64,000 nucleotides of DNA from Brachypodium distachyon (taxonomy: Eukaryota > Streptophyta > Magnoliopsida > Poales > Poaceae): assembly GCF_000005505.3 (NCBI RefSeq), contig NC_016132.3, forward strand, positions 38,206,914 to 38,270,913. The letters run 5' to 3'. Position numbers and translations under genes: made by a program. Below the pieces are notes generated by a model. The model made no database searches, was not told the origin of the DNA, and saw nothing but the letters and a program-made list of their open reading frames with translations. Positions within the stretch are counted from its first letter, which is position 1; each line of letters opens with the position of its first letter. Shown piece by piece: positions 23,330 through 33,890 of the stretch.

Positions 23330-24160
23330 CGCGTCGACCGGCGGGCGGAAGAACGCCGCAGAGACGTGAGAGAGGCAGAGAGCAGGCGAGCACCGCCGAC
23401 GCCGTGCAGCGGGAAGGCAAACGGGGTGGTAGCACTAGATAGATTTCGCTGGCGATTTGATTATTTTAACTCGCCCGCTGCTCTGAGAAGAAGAAGACGT
23501 GTTGGGATTATATTTGCCAAACACGATGGCCAGTGCACGGCTGCATGCCTATCAGTTCAGTTTCGGCAGGAGCACGTGGATATTACCATTATGGATGGCC
23601 CTTATCTTCTCCTGTCATCGTCTAGCTGGCTTTGCCGAAGAGTGCCCAACTTTTCGGCAATTTCTGGTCGTCTGGCTAGCAAAAGAGGACGGGTCGATTC
23701 TGCATTCTCCTGTGATTAATCATTTTTGCCTTATGTTCTGACCATGTTAATAATAAGTTTATCAACCCAATCGTTTCCCCTTCTCAACTATGAATGCAGT
23801 TATTCCCTTTGATTCAGCATTTCGATTAACTCAACAACTCAAGAAAAAAAAAATCCAATTTTTGGGGTGGAATGCGAGCACCTGATCTGAGCACTGTGCA
23901 CACTACGAAACCAGCAAAGTACCTTTTCCTTGGATGTTCAAGGAACTGGCATCAAAGTTTGCAAAACGCCGCATGATTGCGCACCTGAACTGAACTGAGC
24001 TGAGCAATAATACTTCAGGAAGAACAGCGACCTTGAGGTATCCAACAAATCGCAATTACAGCCATGCACGAAACAAGGCCTTTTGATTTTATGGTGGCCA
24101 TTCATCGGCGAATAAATCTATGAATTACAGGTGTTTCCTGATTAAAAAAAAAGAATATAT
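23330..24160. other. IVD 5' flank and intergenic DNA
   Basis: The IVD promoter should lie just above 23330. An IVD exon scrap occurs at 23776-23819, and the site of a LINE insertion starts at 24144. Nothing else is recognised. Confidence 0.4.
23776..23819 (-). pseudogene. 44-bp copy of an IVD exon segment
   Basis: The segment matches 21649-21692, which lies inside the IVD exon encoding [17 protein letters not shown], at 41 of 44 positions. All three differences are transitions, and the orientation matches the real gene. Flanking sequence does not match, so only this exon scrap was copied. Confidence 0.6.
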
Positions 24161-24496
24161 AGGGTGACTGAAGCTGCTCTTCGTCTGCCTTCCAGTTCTA
24201 CCCTTCGTCGATGAAAAACTGCCTGCTCGTTGGCTGCCGACATTTTGGCCCCTGTATGGGTCTGTAATAAGCTAGATGGTGTTTTGTGATGGCTTAAACT
24301 CTTACGAACTGTTAGTAGGTTAGTTCTTTTTGCCCCATGGTGCCCAGGCCGAGTCAGGCTGGGTGCAGTGGGTTTTCTGCTGGTGCCCAGATCCGCCTCT
24401 TCCCGCTTCTTTTCCGTTCGTGCTCTTGCTTTGTATTGCTTGAGACTTTTTTATTTCCGTTTTGAATGAAATGGAAAATGGGGAGAGGCCCAATTT
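24161..24496 (+). mobile_element. 5'-truncated LINE 3' end with target-site duplication
   Basis: The 17-nt sequence of nine A plus GAATATAT occurs immediately before (24144-24160) and at the 3' end (24497-24513). This is the layout left by target-primed insertion of a poly(A)-tailed retroelement. The interior (GTGCCCAGGCCGAGTCAGGC, then a pyrimidine-rich stretch and GAATGAAATGG) resembles cereal LINE 3' untranslated ends. I saw no pol III boxes, so a SINE is less likely. Confidence 0.6.
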
Positions 24497-24558
24497 AAAA
24501 AAAAAGAATATATCTATGAATGACAACACCGTATATTCTTGATTCCACTTTTTTTTTT

Positions 24559-24605
24559 TACTCCCTTCGATCCTAAATTTTTGTCGTGGTTTTAGTTCAG
24601 AAAAC
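24559..24605. repeat. Single arm of a Stowaway MITE
   Basis: TACTCCCTTCGATCCTAAAT followed by TTTTGTCGTGGTTTTAGTTCAG is the left half of the subfamily complete at 26653-26738. No right arm follows. Confidence 0.65.
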
Positions 24606-25424
24606 AAATTTTGATTGCTAGACTCGTTGTTTCGGTGGCACTCCCTCCATTTGTGTATGAATGCAAATATGAGGTCTGATGGAACCTTGGGCCTTCCAGA
24701 CTTCCAGTGCTTGCCTTAGAAAAACAGAACTATTTCTGATGGAATACAAATACGAGGGCTCAGACAGCACTATATCTAATGGAATACAAATACGAGGTCT
24801 GTTGGGAGCTTTAGTTTGGTCATCCCAGCAATAATCACATCCCACAATAGGTACAACAGCAGGGTTATCTAAGTATACCATGTAACTGTGGAGGCATAGT
24901 AGCACACTACAATATGTTGCAATGATACAGGAGCATATAGCAGTATCTCTGCACATAAACATTCCAGTTTCCTACTAAAGTCAAATTTGCCGATATTTAG
25001 AAGCTTGTGAGGGAAAGGCAGAAGTACGGATGAACTTTCACTGGTTACATGTGCAAGATGCTACATAATTGAGCAGTTGAACCGAGCAGGGCTTCAGGAA
25101 AAATGACCTGCTGAAGGTATACAGCAATACTGTGAATAAAAATGAAAACAGAACATATTCTCCTTTTTTTTCTCAAGCCCACGCCAAAAGGATGGTCATT
25201 TTGTATTAGAAGAGGAACACCAAGAAGGAGCAGAAGTTTACAAGGGTAAACCTGCAAAAGCCAAAAGAACCAAACCTAAAAGCTAACAACAAACAAGGAA
25301 TGAGAAACACAAAAACCCTAGGGTCACCAAAACGTATCCTCCATTTGATATATCTATTGTATCTGATGATAAAATAGGAAATTTAGTTGCTACACTCGGT
25401 GTTTAGGTTCCATTACTTTCATTT
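24606..25424. other. Intergenic sequence, nothing firm
   Basis: Two near copies of a GGAATACAAATACGAGG motif occur at about 24740 and 24780. The tract around 25160-25260 may be another LINE 3' end on the minus strand, but the evidence is thin. Confidence 0.3.
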
Positions 25425-25680
25425 TTCTCTGTAGTTATGCAAATGTAGTCGAGCATGTTGCCCACTTGCCCCTCACTATATAAACACGATAGAACTACAT
25501 CACTCGTATGATTTGGCTACCCGACATTTGAAATACTAATTTAAATCTTGACATGCAAGCAGATATGTTAATGGTGAGAACTGACGTAAGTGTGGCACTA
25601 TATTCAACATATGTTGGAAACACACTGCCCTGCAGGCCTAAGCAACCAGAATTCTGTATATGAGGATACAAAAGGCATAG
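25425..25680. repeat. Dispersed repeat 'DR', copy 1 (3' of the PIE1 fragment)
   Basis: Sequence such as CTCACTATATAA, ATGATTTGGCTAC, GACATGCAAGC and GTTAATGGTGAGAACTGACG recurs in the same order at 33890-34150 and, in part, at 42051-42200. All three copies have the same strand orientation and lie on the 3' side of minus-strand gene remains. Confidence 0.75.
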
Positions 25681-25682
25681 AG

Positions 25683-26297
25683 CGATCCTTCTGCTGATCT
25701 TCGACATTAAGAGGTGCATGGCCAGAAAAGAACTCCATACGGTCAAGTTTCTTGAAGAATTTTGTATTGTAACTACCACGTTGTATCACTAAATCATCAA
25801 GAGCTCGCTTCTGATTTGCTTTCTTGAGAATATTCTCCTCCTAAGTGCTTTCACTAATTAGTCTATAGATGTTAACTTCCCGAGTTTGTCCTATCCTGTG
25901 ACATCTGTCTTGGGCTTGTTGATCCATTTCAGGGTTCCAGTCACTTTCATAGAATATAACAGTGTCTGCGCCTACTAGGTTGACTCCCACACCACCGCTA
26001 CGAGTTGTTAAAATGAAAAGAAAAAAACTTAGGGTTTGTAATAAACATCTGCATTAGTGTCTGCCTCTCTTCTGGCTGGGTAGAACCATCTAACGGCAAA
26101 TATGTGTACCCATACAAATTAATGTACCCCACCAAACACATCTGAGTAAATATCAAGGCCCTGTGTCCTTCTGACATCAAACGTCTCAGCAAAATCGCAA
26201 GCTCCTGCAACTTCCCACAGTCAACCTGGATCAAGTGCCTGTCAGGAAAGTACATTTCACATCGGACAATATCAGGCCTGATAGGAGAGATACCCAA
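25683..26297 (-). pseudogene. Fragment of a PIE1 (SWR1-type chromatin-remodelling ATPase) gene
   Basis: The minus strand encodes helicase C-terminal sequence of plant PIE1, the Swi2/Snf2 ATPase that loads H2A.Z. Seen are [67 protein letters not shown], then [48 protein letters not shown] and LVIQRGSYNTKFFKKLD. About nine residues are missing between FTQM and INLYG, a run of T near 26030 carries a frameshift, and a TAG interrupts SEST-EEN near 25845. There are no introns in the fragment and the rest of the roughly 2,000-residue gene is absent. It is a dead piece next to DR copy 1. Confidence 0.85.
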
Positions 26298-26652
26298 AAA
26301 ATACTTCTATCAGATGTAGCAACAGATGAAGCTCATGAAACCCCATAGCCAAATGAACCATAAACCCCAAATTTATATTTTACCCAACCGTAATGAATAG
26401 GTCATGCTTACAACCAGAGTCCCAAAAGTACAAAACTACCAACATTGCATCTAAATCATGTAACATCTCAATCTGGTTATGGGTACTTGAACTTGCTACT
26501 ATCATTTTTGCCACCACTTCCTTCAGTTTGTTTGCTCGTTCTACTATCCTTGTCTGCTGGCAAAAAAAAAACATTTCGATAGGATAGACTGAGCATATTG
26601 ACGTGTACTGATTCTCTTTTCCAACGATCTTGCGTCCATGCCTACTGAATAA
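26298..26652. other. Sequence between the PIE1 fragment and a MITE
   Basis: A 96-codon minus frame here contains QTRIVERANKLKEVVAKMIV, which looks protein-like but which I cannot assign. It may be more decayed gene sequence. Confidence 0.3.
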
Positions 26653-26738
26653 TACTCCCTCCGATCCCAAATTCTTGTCGTGGTTTTAGTTCAAATTTGT
26701 ACTAAAACCACGACAAGAATTTAGGATCGGAGGGAGTA
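26653..26738. mobile_element. Stowaway MITE, near-perfect hairpin
   Basis: TACTCCCTCCGATCCCAAAT to ATTTAGGATCGGAGGGAGTA forms an inverted repeat of almost the whole 86 bp. The arms carry TTCTTGTCGTGGTTTTAG and CTAAAACCACGACAAGAA. It is a short, well preserved member of the family also seen at 24559 and 50966. Confidence 0.9.
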
Positions 26739-27659
26739 TCAAACTACAGAAGAGTAGTAAACATTCTACTTGAGAAAAGTACTTTTCTTTGTTCCTTAAC
26801 TTTGTCGCACAGTTCGCTTTTTGTCTCTTAAAAAAACATTTTTCGTCCCCCATCTTCAGGCCCGAATAGTCATCCGACAACACTTCCAATTTGTTCCAAA
26901 CATGAGTTTGATTTTGAAAAGTTATGGCCCGAATAATTATGAGTATTTCATATGTTTTTTCATTTTTTATGAATTATTGAATTGTTTCTCAGATTTATGT
27001 TTTTTTTCAAAAATTACTTTTTTTTCTTTCTGATTTCTTATATGTAATAAAAGCATATAAACATTTCCAGTTCTAATTGACTTTCCATATTTAAAAAAAT
27101 CTGAATTTTCTGATTACATGTCATCAGGTTAGTATGAGTAGAGAGGGGTAGCATGAATTACTGTAACAGCCCGTTTTGCAGTAGAACCGTCTTATGTCAA
27201 ACAAATTGATACAAATTTAGGACTTATTATATTTAGTAATGGAGGTAGCATGAATTACTGTAGCAGCCCGTTTTGTAGCCCTCATTTTATTTCATTTGCT
27301 AGAAATTGAACGAAATCAAAATTTTGATAGTTTTTCATTTGGTTGAATTTGAATTCCAAATTCAAAAATCATGTTTGTTTGTCAAATGAGAGACAATCCA
27401 GAGAAGTTTTGCTTTTTGCAGAGGAATTGGGTTTAGGTATATGAATCATTTCATGGAATTTCAGAATGAACTCCTGTATCAATTTCCCTGATCATCCAAA
27501 CAAGTTAGTTACTGGAATCCAAAATGAATTTCAGACCCGAATGAGGGGAGCCAAACGAGTTATAAAGTAAGTTATTTTTTTCGACATTACACTATATCTT
27601 ACTTTATTGAAAAGAGTCTAAGTTTGCACAAATTGGAGTGTGTAATCCAAGAGGGCTAC
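26739..27659. other. AT-rich intergenic DNA with a direct repeat
   Basis: GTAGCATGAATTACTGTA followed by a (A/G)CAGCCCGTTTTG extension occurs at 27148 and 27245, 97 bp apart, around what looks like half a MITE (AAATTTAGGACTTATTATAT, AGTAATGGAG). No gene is recognised. Confidence 0.5.
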
Positions 27660-28004
27660 CTGCTCAGCGGAGGAAGCCAGCGGATTGGAGTCGTAGTAAA
27701 GGAAAAAATCTCCCCAAATGGAAGGCTGAAACTGTTGGCAACTTTTCCTGAGGCGATCCTTCTCCTTCCTATCATCATCATCATCTGCAAGTCGTTCCTG
27801 ATTGCTCGCAGGGTCTGTGGCAGGGCAAGATGTCCGTGTCTGTGTCCGCAGAGGGACGTAGCACCGCCTTTGCCTCCACGATGAAATACCGAGTTGTCCG
27901 GTACCGATCGGCGTCTTCTTGCAAGCCACAACTCCATTGATCTCTCCTGCTGCTGCAGTACCCGCTACTCTCACATGAAAGAAGCTTCTAATGGACCGTT
28001 GCAT
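27660..28004 (-). pseudogene. Terpene synthase first exon, orphan
   Basis: From an ATG at 28004 (or 28019) to a GT donor just after 27660 the minus strand is open. It ends RKSCQQFQPSIWGDFFLYYD, then SNPLASSAEQ. The F-x-P-S-x-WGDFFL motif and an intron directly after a DQ/EQ pair are hallmarks of exon 1 of angiosperm TPS-a sesquiterpene synthases. None of the later exons (RxR, DDxxD, NSE/DTE) is seen downstream, so this is a truncated remnant or captured exon. The N-terminus (MQRSIRSFFHVR) is not typical. Confidence 0.5.
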
Positions 28005-28840
28005 TTTCAAGGAGAACAAGTGGTTTATTTGTGTGCCGGCAGACGGACTTTATATGGAACGGACATGTGTGCATGGTTGTATTTCTGTACGGCATGGTGT
28101 TCCAATGGCATGTCACATCGGGGATGGAATGCGTAAATGCATGCATTAATTGCTAAATTTAATTATTTTCTAAATTATTTATCTTTTCAATAATTAATCC
28201 TATTAAAGAACCGTTTTTATTCGTCTCGACGAGGGGCTCAAAACAAGATCTCATTTTATTATCTTCTGATGATATTTTTTCGGTGACATTGGTTACCAGA
28301 TTATATTATCATGTTTACTAAGTTAGCTGTGAACGGTTACCTTATTAATAGTTCATCCATCAACAATGTATGCCTAACAAGTAAAAAATACTTCCTCTGA
28401 TCCATAAAACGTGCCGTTCACTTGGTATAAAATTTGTACTAACTTATTACAAAATGGGCGACACTTTTTATGAATTAGAGGGAGTATGTATTTAGAAAAT
28501 GAATATTGAAGTGTTTCAACAAGTAAGTGATGTCATCATATCATAAAAGTACAAGTCTTTGCATAGATGCACGATGATGCTCCACGAACTGGTAACCAAA
28601 TAATATTAACTTCATAAACAAATCACTATAACCTTGTAATCACCACATGCGCCTTGTAGTTAGCAGGTAATACGTCACTCACGTTGAAAGAAACCACGAA
28701 AAGCAAATCAAAATTTAAGACTTACACATGGATGAGCGGATCCCCAATAAGCATCGCCATTTTGGCAACAATCTAATTGCAGCACGGAGTCACATCGCCC
28801 AGAATAGCTTCAGGAGCGTCAAGGTTCTGTTGCGTCTGCT
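28005..28840. other. Intergenic DNA
   Basis: Contains one degenerate Stowaway (28389-28486). Otherwise AT-rich without recognisable genes, up to the left edge of the duplicated block. Confidence 0.4.
28389..28486. mobile_element. Degenerate Stowaway-type MITE
   Basis: TACTTCCTCTGATCCATAAA at the left and TTTATGAATTAGAGGGAGTA at the right are inverted complements with a few mismatches, enclosing about 60 bp. Confidence 0.7.
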
Positions 28841-29829
28841 GTGAGACTTCGGCATGGACATGCCTGCACGCAAACCTCTGTTGTGCCCAATGTGATGACA
28901 TCCATGAGATTTGACATGGACCTGCTTTAAAAAGAGAAGAAGAGATTTGACATGGATCTGCAATCTGAAACACTTCTAGAAAGACCTTGGCCCGTGCCAA
29001 TCTAAGAAGGTTTGGTGATGCAAAATTCAATTTCTCCTAGAGTACAGTAGATGGGCAAATTTTACGCTCGATGTGTGGTACGTACTGCTAAGTACGAGTA
29101 CAATATTTAACTCAATAATTAAGCACGAAAGCGGATGCGTGTTCGGAGCAATCGACTGATTTAGAATGTCAATCGGGACAACAAAGTTATCTTATGTACA
29201 CACGTGAAGCACAAACTATTAATAAGTTATGAAAACTTATTGTCACTCGCCAAAAAAGATAGTAACTTATTGCCAACCTGTCTTAAAATATCAGAACACT
29301 ATACTTAAAAAGCATACCATTTATCGTGGTGGATCTGTACTACTCCCTCCGATCCATATTAATTGTCGAAATGTTACATGTATCTAGACGCTTTTTAGGC
29401 ATAGATACATCCATATTTGAGCAAATTTGAGACAATTAATATGAATCGGAGTGAGTAACTTTTCTAGGTTTAATTAATCTAGCAAAGATGTGCCGTAACT
29501 TTTCTTTAGAAATATGACATTTTCTAAAGAATATTGAGTCCATGAAAATAGTACTATCATTTTCTTACCATTAAAACACCTCTTTATTCATTGGAAATAA
29601 TTGTTATATCATTAATCAGAAGAGGTGCAATACTAGGAGGTGGTTCATGAAGCCACACTCCTGGAGAGAAAAAACTTAGCTAAGAGCATCTCCACTCGAG
29701 GCCCCAAAAGGCCCCCCTACGCCCCAAAAAAAAGGGCCTGGGGGCGCCGACACAAAACAAACCGACCCAACCGGCCCGCCCAAATAAAAAATTATTTTTT
29801 GTGCCGGCGCGGCCCGACAAAATATTCGA
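28841..29829. repeat. Duplicated segment S1, copy 1
   Basis: Near-identical to 40298-41284 in the same orientation. Homology begins at GTGAGACT(T/G)CGGCA and runs through the shared Stowaway to the word AAATATTCGA at 29820-29829. It has no intact gene. The right part falls inside a decayed DNA element, which matters for reading the direction of the later deletion. Confidence 0.9.
29341..29457. mobile_element. Stowaway MITE (shared by both S1 copies)
   Basis: TACTCCCTCCGATCCATATT with AATATGAATCGGAGTGAGTA as inverted right end, 117 bp. The orthologous copy at 40797-40912 lacks one C in the left terminus. Confidence 0.85.
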
Positions 29830-30660
29830 CGTCCCCAGGCTGAACCCAACCCAAGGGGGGAGGGGGAGAGCCGAGGCACCAGATGGACGGGTTATTGCAG
29901 TGGACCAACCCTGTCAGCAGCAATTAATCATCTTCATCAGCTTCCCCTTGGCTCCTGAGACGATTAATGGTAGTCCGCCGAGTCAAAGCGCCGCCTCATC
30001 CTGTCGGTTGTCACACAGCGCGCCCCCGCGCATTCCCAACGCACGTCCGTCAGACCGCCACACCATTCTTCGCCGATCGGCACGACGCTGACATGGTCCG
30101 CTACAAAGCCTCCGGCCGGCGGGCATTTTGGGGCCAGCCAGGGAAGACGCACATCGTCGCCGGCAACGAGCCCCGCCTCGAGACCCTGCCGCTAGCGCCG
30201 GCCGGACGTCACCGGTTGCTGGCGCTATCCGGCAGCTCTTCTTCCTCCTCGTCGGCGTGCACGTCGTCAGCGCTCAGGCCGTGAAGGACGAGCCCGGCTC
30301 CTCCTCACAGGGGCGTCGAGCACCATCACCACCCCGAAGCCACCTCTGCCTCATCCAGCCGAAGGAGGAGGAGTGGGGACCCTGCCTGAGGACGAGCGCA
30401 TGGCGCTCGTGCTTCGGCCACGCCGAAGAAGGAGGAGTTCCCGGGCCAGCACGTGGCAGCGCAATGCAGCAAGGAGGAGGCCGAGGCCGCGCGCTGCCTC
30501 GGCCTCACCTGGTCAGAGCGGGAGCAAAAGAAGGAGCAGCCCGAGCGCGCGCAACGCCTCGGCATCGTGATCCCGCTCCACGACGATGAGGAGGACGCCG
30601 GGGAGGAGGAAGACGACTCCTCCTCCTGGCCGGCCGGCCTAGGCTAGTTTTGATGCCTAG
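29690..30660 (+). mobile_element. Decayed non-autonomous DNA element with ORF remnants
   Basis: It starts with the GAGCATCTCCACTCGAGGCC type of end common in grass DNA transposons. It contains an open frame at 30093-30284 (MVRYKASGRRAFWGQPGK...) and, in other frames, VKDEPGSSSQGRR-like and SEREQKKEQPERAQRLGIV sequence ending in an acidic tail (DDEEDAGEEEDDSSS). This mix resembles the low-complexity ORFs carried by cereal non-autonomous elements, here broken by frameshifts. The right terminus could not be fixed. Copy 2 of the block keeps only the left about 140 bp. Confidence 0.45.
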
Positions 30661-30747
30661 TTCCTCCAAGATATCAGTCAATATATAAGCAATTGGTATT
30701 GGTAACCACTGATCAGCAAAAAAAGAAAAACGATGTTATCGTTTTAA

Positions 30748-31094
30748 GGTCATGTATAATGATTGATAAGATATCCTTATCTTAGGTGTTCCACGTCATT
30801 TAGAAAAGACAAAAAAACATGTTGTACAATGGGTTATCTTTTAGTGTTATATCTTAGAATTAATGCCTAGATGAATAAAATTAACTAAATAAATGCTAAG
30901 AAAAAGCAAAATCTAGTACAATGAAAAATTTGCCTTATCTTTGTCTTATCTTTGTCTTATCATTCTTGTGAAGAGATCATCTCTTAATTAAGAAAAGGCT
31001 TGTGACTTTTCTTCATTTCTCTCTCTTCCACGTTAGATTTTATCCTATGCGGCATCGCTAAAAAAAGGCTGACGTCACCCCGTTGTACACGCTC
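30748..31094. mobile_element. Tourist-like (PIF/Harbinger) MITE
   Basis: Left end GGTCATGTATAATG and inverted right end GAGCGTGTACAACG match at most positions. The element is flanked by TAA on both sides (30745-30747 and 31095-31097), the 3-bp target duplication typical of PIF/Harbinger elements. The interior is AT-rich with repeated ATCTTTGTCTT words. Confidence 0.65.
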
Positions 31095-31844
31095 TAAATA
31101 TGCCACCAAAAGAGGTGGGAGTTTGCTAGAGATTTGAGCATCAGGAAGTTTAATGAATCGTGGTATATATTATTCAGTTTTTGTGGCCATAAGTATACAT
31201 CAACTCGAAATACCACCAATTGACGAGCAACCTGCACACAAAAGAAATGCACCGTCACTCAAACCACCAACGGCAACTCGCGACATCGAAAAATCACCGA
31301 TACCTCCGGCTGTGACAAAGAGCGGCAACAAATCGATAAGATTTGTTAGTTAAAATCAATTTCAACTCCGCTCGCACCTCAAATCGATAAGATTTTACCT
31401 TATCGATAAAAATCGATAAGTTAGTTCTAGCTTAGATCTGTAGCGTTTTATCCCCAAATTCAACTCTGCTAGCACCTCAAATCGATAAAATCGCTCGCGT
31501 CTTAACAGCACCACTGGCTTAACACGCGTCGCCACGCATGCACCTCGCCGCGCGTCACACCGCCGACCTACCAGAAACCATATCACCCAACAAATCGCTA
31601 GACCAAAAACGCATGCGTGGCGCGTCGAGAGGCCGAATTTTTCTCCGGCCTTAGGTTTTGTATTATATTATATTGTCGGCAAGATGCAATGTAAATTGGT
31701 GATGCATTTTATTGCCCAAAAACAATGATTTTTCCTTTGCAGAGTATAAGAAGTGTACAATTATTTTTCATTTTCAGTGTATAAGAATTGTGCTATCTGC
31801 AATCTGGAACTCTGAAGCAAATTTTCCCTTCCACGCATACTCTG
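31095..31844. other. Intergenic DNA with ATCGATAA repeats
   Basis: A stretch of about 35 bp (AACTC(C/T)GCT(C/A)GCACCTC then AAATCGATAA) occurs at about 31362 and 31461. ATCGATAA occurs about five times between 31327 and 31494. No gene is seen. Confidence 0.4.
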
Positions 31845-32725
31845 TTCTGAAATTTCATGGGTGAAGGAGATCAGAGGCAGTCTCTCTCTTCAGCGTTGGC
31901 AGAGTATCTGAAGCTTTGGGACTTAACCGCCAGCTTATCTCTCTCCGCTGGACAACCTGATAAAGCGATTTGGAGACTTACCTCTAATGGTTTTTTCTCT
32001 GCCAGCCCCACCTATCGATTATTCTTCAGCGCTTCTATTCGCTTCGCCTGTGCCAAGCCAATTTGGAAATCGAAGGCGCCTATAAAGTGCAAATTCTTCA
32101 TGTGGCTTGTCGTTCACAAGCACCGTCTCACCGCAGACAATTTGATCCGCAAAGGCTGGCCCCATAATCCCTCTTGTCTTCAGTGTGCTGTTGCTAATGA
32201 AGACTTGTTCGTCCACTGCCGTTTCACTCAGCAGCTCTGGCTCCGTCTGAACCGCTGGTCGAAAACAAACTTTCCTTGCCCCGACACATCCTTCCTGAGT
32301 ACTGAAGAATGGTGGATGGTGCCCAAGCTTCTTCGGCCAGGAAGATGGCGCCCAAGAAAACAAGACTGGTGGATCACGACCAGGAAGATGGCGCCCAAGC
32401 TTCTTCGGAGGGATTTCGGCACCATCACTATTTTGATTCATTGGCGAATTTGGAAGGAGCGTAATTTCAGGATTTTCCAATCTGAATCCTGCACAGTGGA
32501 TCGGGTCTTCCAATTCATTATGGATGATCTCCATTCTTGGAGAGTTGCTGGCTGCATCCTTGCTCTCTAGGATTTGTTCCTCCCCGTACATGTACCTGTA
32601 CTGTACTTGTGGTTGTTGCTTGCTTTGGTCCCTATGCAACCTGTACTTTGAATTGTAGCCTGGCCTTGCGTTCCTGGTTCTGTACTGTTCTTTCTCCCTC
32701 TAATAAATTGGCCGGTGGCCCTTCG
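31845..32725 (+). mobile_element. LINE 3' part (zf-RVT region of ORF2)
   Basis: An open frame of 237 codons (31857-32570) carries the reverse-transcriptase zinc-binding pattern of plant L1 elements: KAIWRLTSNGFFSASPTYRL, KSAPIKCKFFMWLVVHKHRL, WPHNPSCLQCAVANEDLFVH and IHWRIWKERNFRIFQ. It is 5'-truncated and contains a small internal duplication of GGAAGATGGCGCCCAAG at about 32340 and 32382. The 3' tail after 32690 (TAATAAATTGGCCGGTGGCC) is LINE-like. Confidence 0.75.
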
Positions 32726-33235
32726 AAATCTCATGCATAATTGAAATTGCTGAATGCACACAATACTCTTCTTAAGCGTCATGCATATATACTCCCAGGC
32801 CATACATACTCATGAAATAGCTAAATGCATATATACTCCTAAGTCCTCTCAGGTTTCAGGTTTCAGAAAGTGCAATAAAGAATAACAACAGACACACATA
32901 TATGTGAGAAATATAGAGTAAATAGAAGGTTTCAAAAATAGTATGTCGCATATTCGACATAGGTTCAAACTAAGATGACATAAATTTAAATCTGGCATCA
33001 TTATCGTGTTGTTCAGCATAGTACTAACTTCGACCACAAAAGGATATCTTTCCGGCCATTGACAAACCATCACTAATTACCACTGGTTGTGAAGTATTGC
33101 ATCATGTTACTTGGTCCATCGACTCTGCCCCTCTTTGCTCTCCTTCCTCTCACAGTTAGCATCTTAGCCCTCCTAGCAGATGTTCCTGGTTCGGACACAG
33201 CAGCTTGTGCATGTCTTGGTGCAGCAGCAGCAGGG
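32726..33235. other. Intergenic DNA between LINE remnants
   Basis: No gene or clear repeat boundary was recognised. Confidence 0.35.
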
Positions 33236-33890
33236 GCTGATGTTGGTCCTCTTTTTATTTTCTCCAACGCGCAGTGGCCTGTCATTTTCATTAAGAAGAA
33301 AGAGCGCAAGAAGTGCAACTACAGGCACCAAAGCAAAGAGAAAACGCCTAAAAGAATGAAAGAAAAAGAAAGGAAACAAACGAAACTGTGCAGGCGGAGG
33401 GACGGAAAGGGGGTCAGGGACTCAGGGGGTCGTGCATGCAGCGGGAGGCCACGAAGAGCACGCGCGCCGGCGCTGCCCCACAAACTAGCCTCAACGAGGG
33501 AACTAACGACCGGAGAGGTGTCCTTGAAGATGCAGTCATTCCGAAGCTTCCAAACGCGCCACACAGAGAGAGAAAGAAGAGAGCGAACCGCCTTGTTCTT
33601 GCCGCCTGACCTGCTAGCCGCGGAAGCAAGCCAGGGACCGAGGTCCTCATTGGGAAGAGGTAAGCACTGGGTTTGGCCAGCCTTCAAAAGGATCGAGTGG
33701 ATCACCGTGCGGGTGAAACAGTCCTTCATAAGGTCGGAGATGGTCTCGGCCTCCTGATCGCAGAGCCTGCAGCGGGCATTGAAGAGGAGGTTCCCGCGTT
33801 CCAGCCGGTCAGCCGTCCAGCAGCGATTGGCATAAGCAAGCCACAGCCAGATCCGGCATTTCAGTAGCGCCCAGCAGCGCCAAATCTGTA
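33236..33890 (-). mobile_element. LINE 3' part, minus strand
   Basis: On the minus strand the sequence gives CRIWLWLAYANRCWTADRL, then a CRLCDQEAE zinc-binding pattern, MKDCFTRTVIHSILL and LSVWRVWKLRNDCIF. This is the zf-RVT end of a plant L1 ORF2. The 3' tail (ATGAAAATGACAGGCCACTG) reaches about 33240. Stops and the lack of a 5' part show it is dead. Confidence 0.7.

Noticed and set aside
26380..26670. 96-codon minus frame possibly continuing the PIE1 fragment
   Set aside because: QTRIVERANKLKEVVAK looks protein-like, but I could not match it to PIE1 or any other family, so it was not added to the pseudogene.
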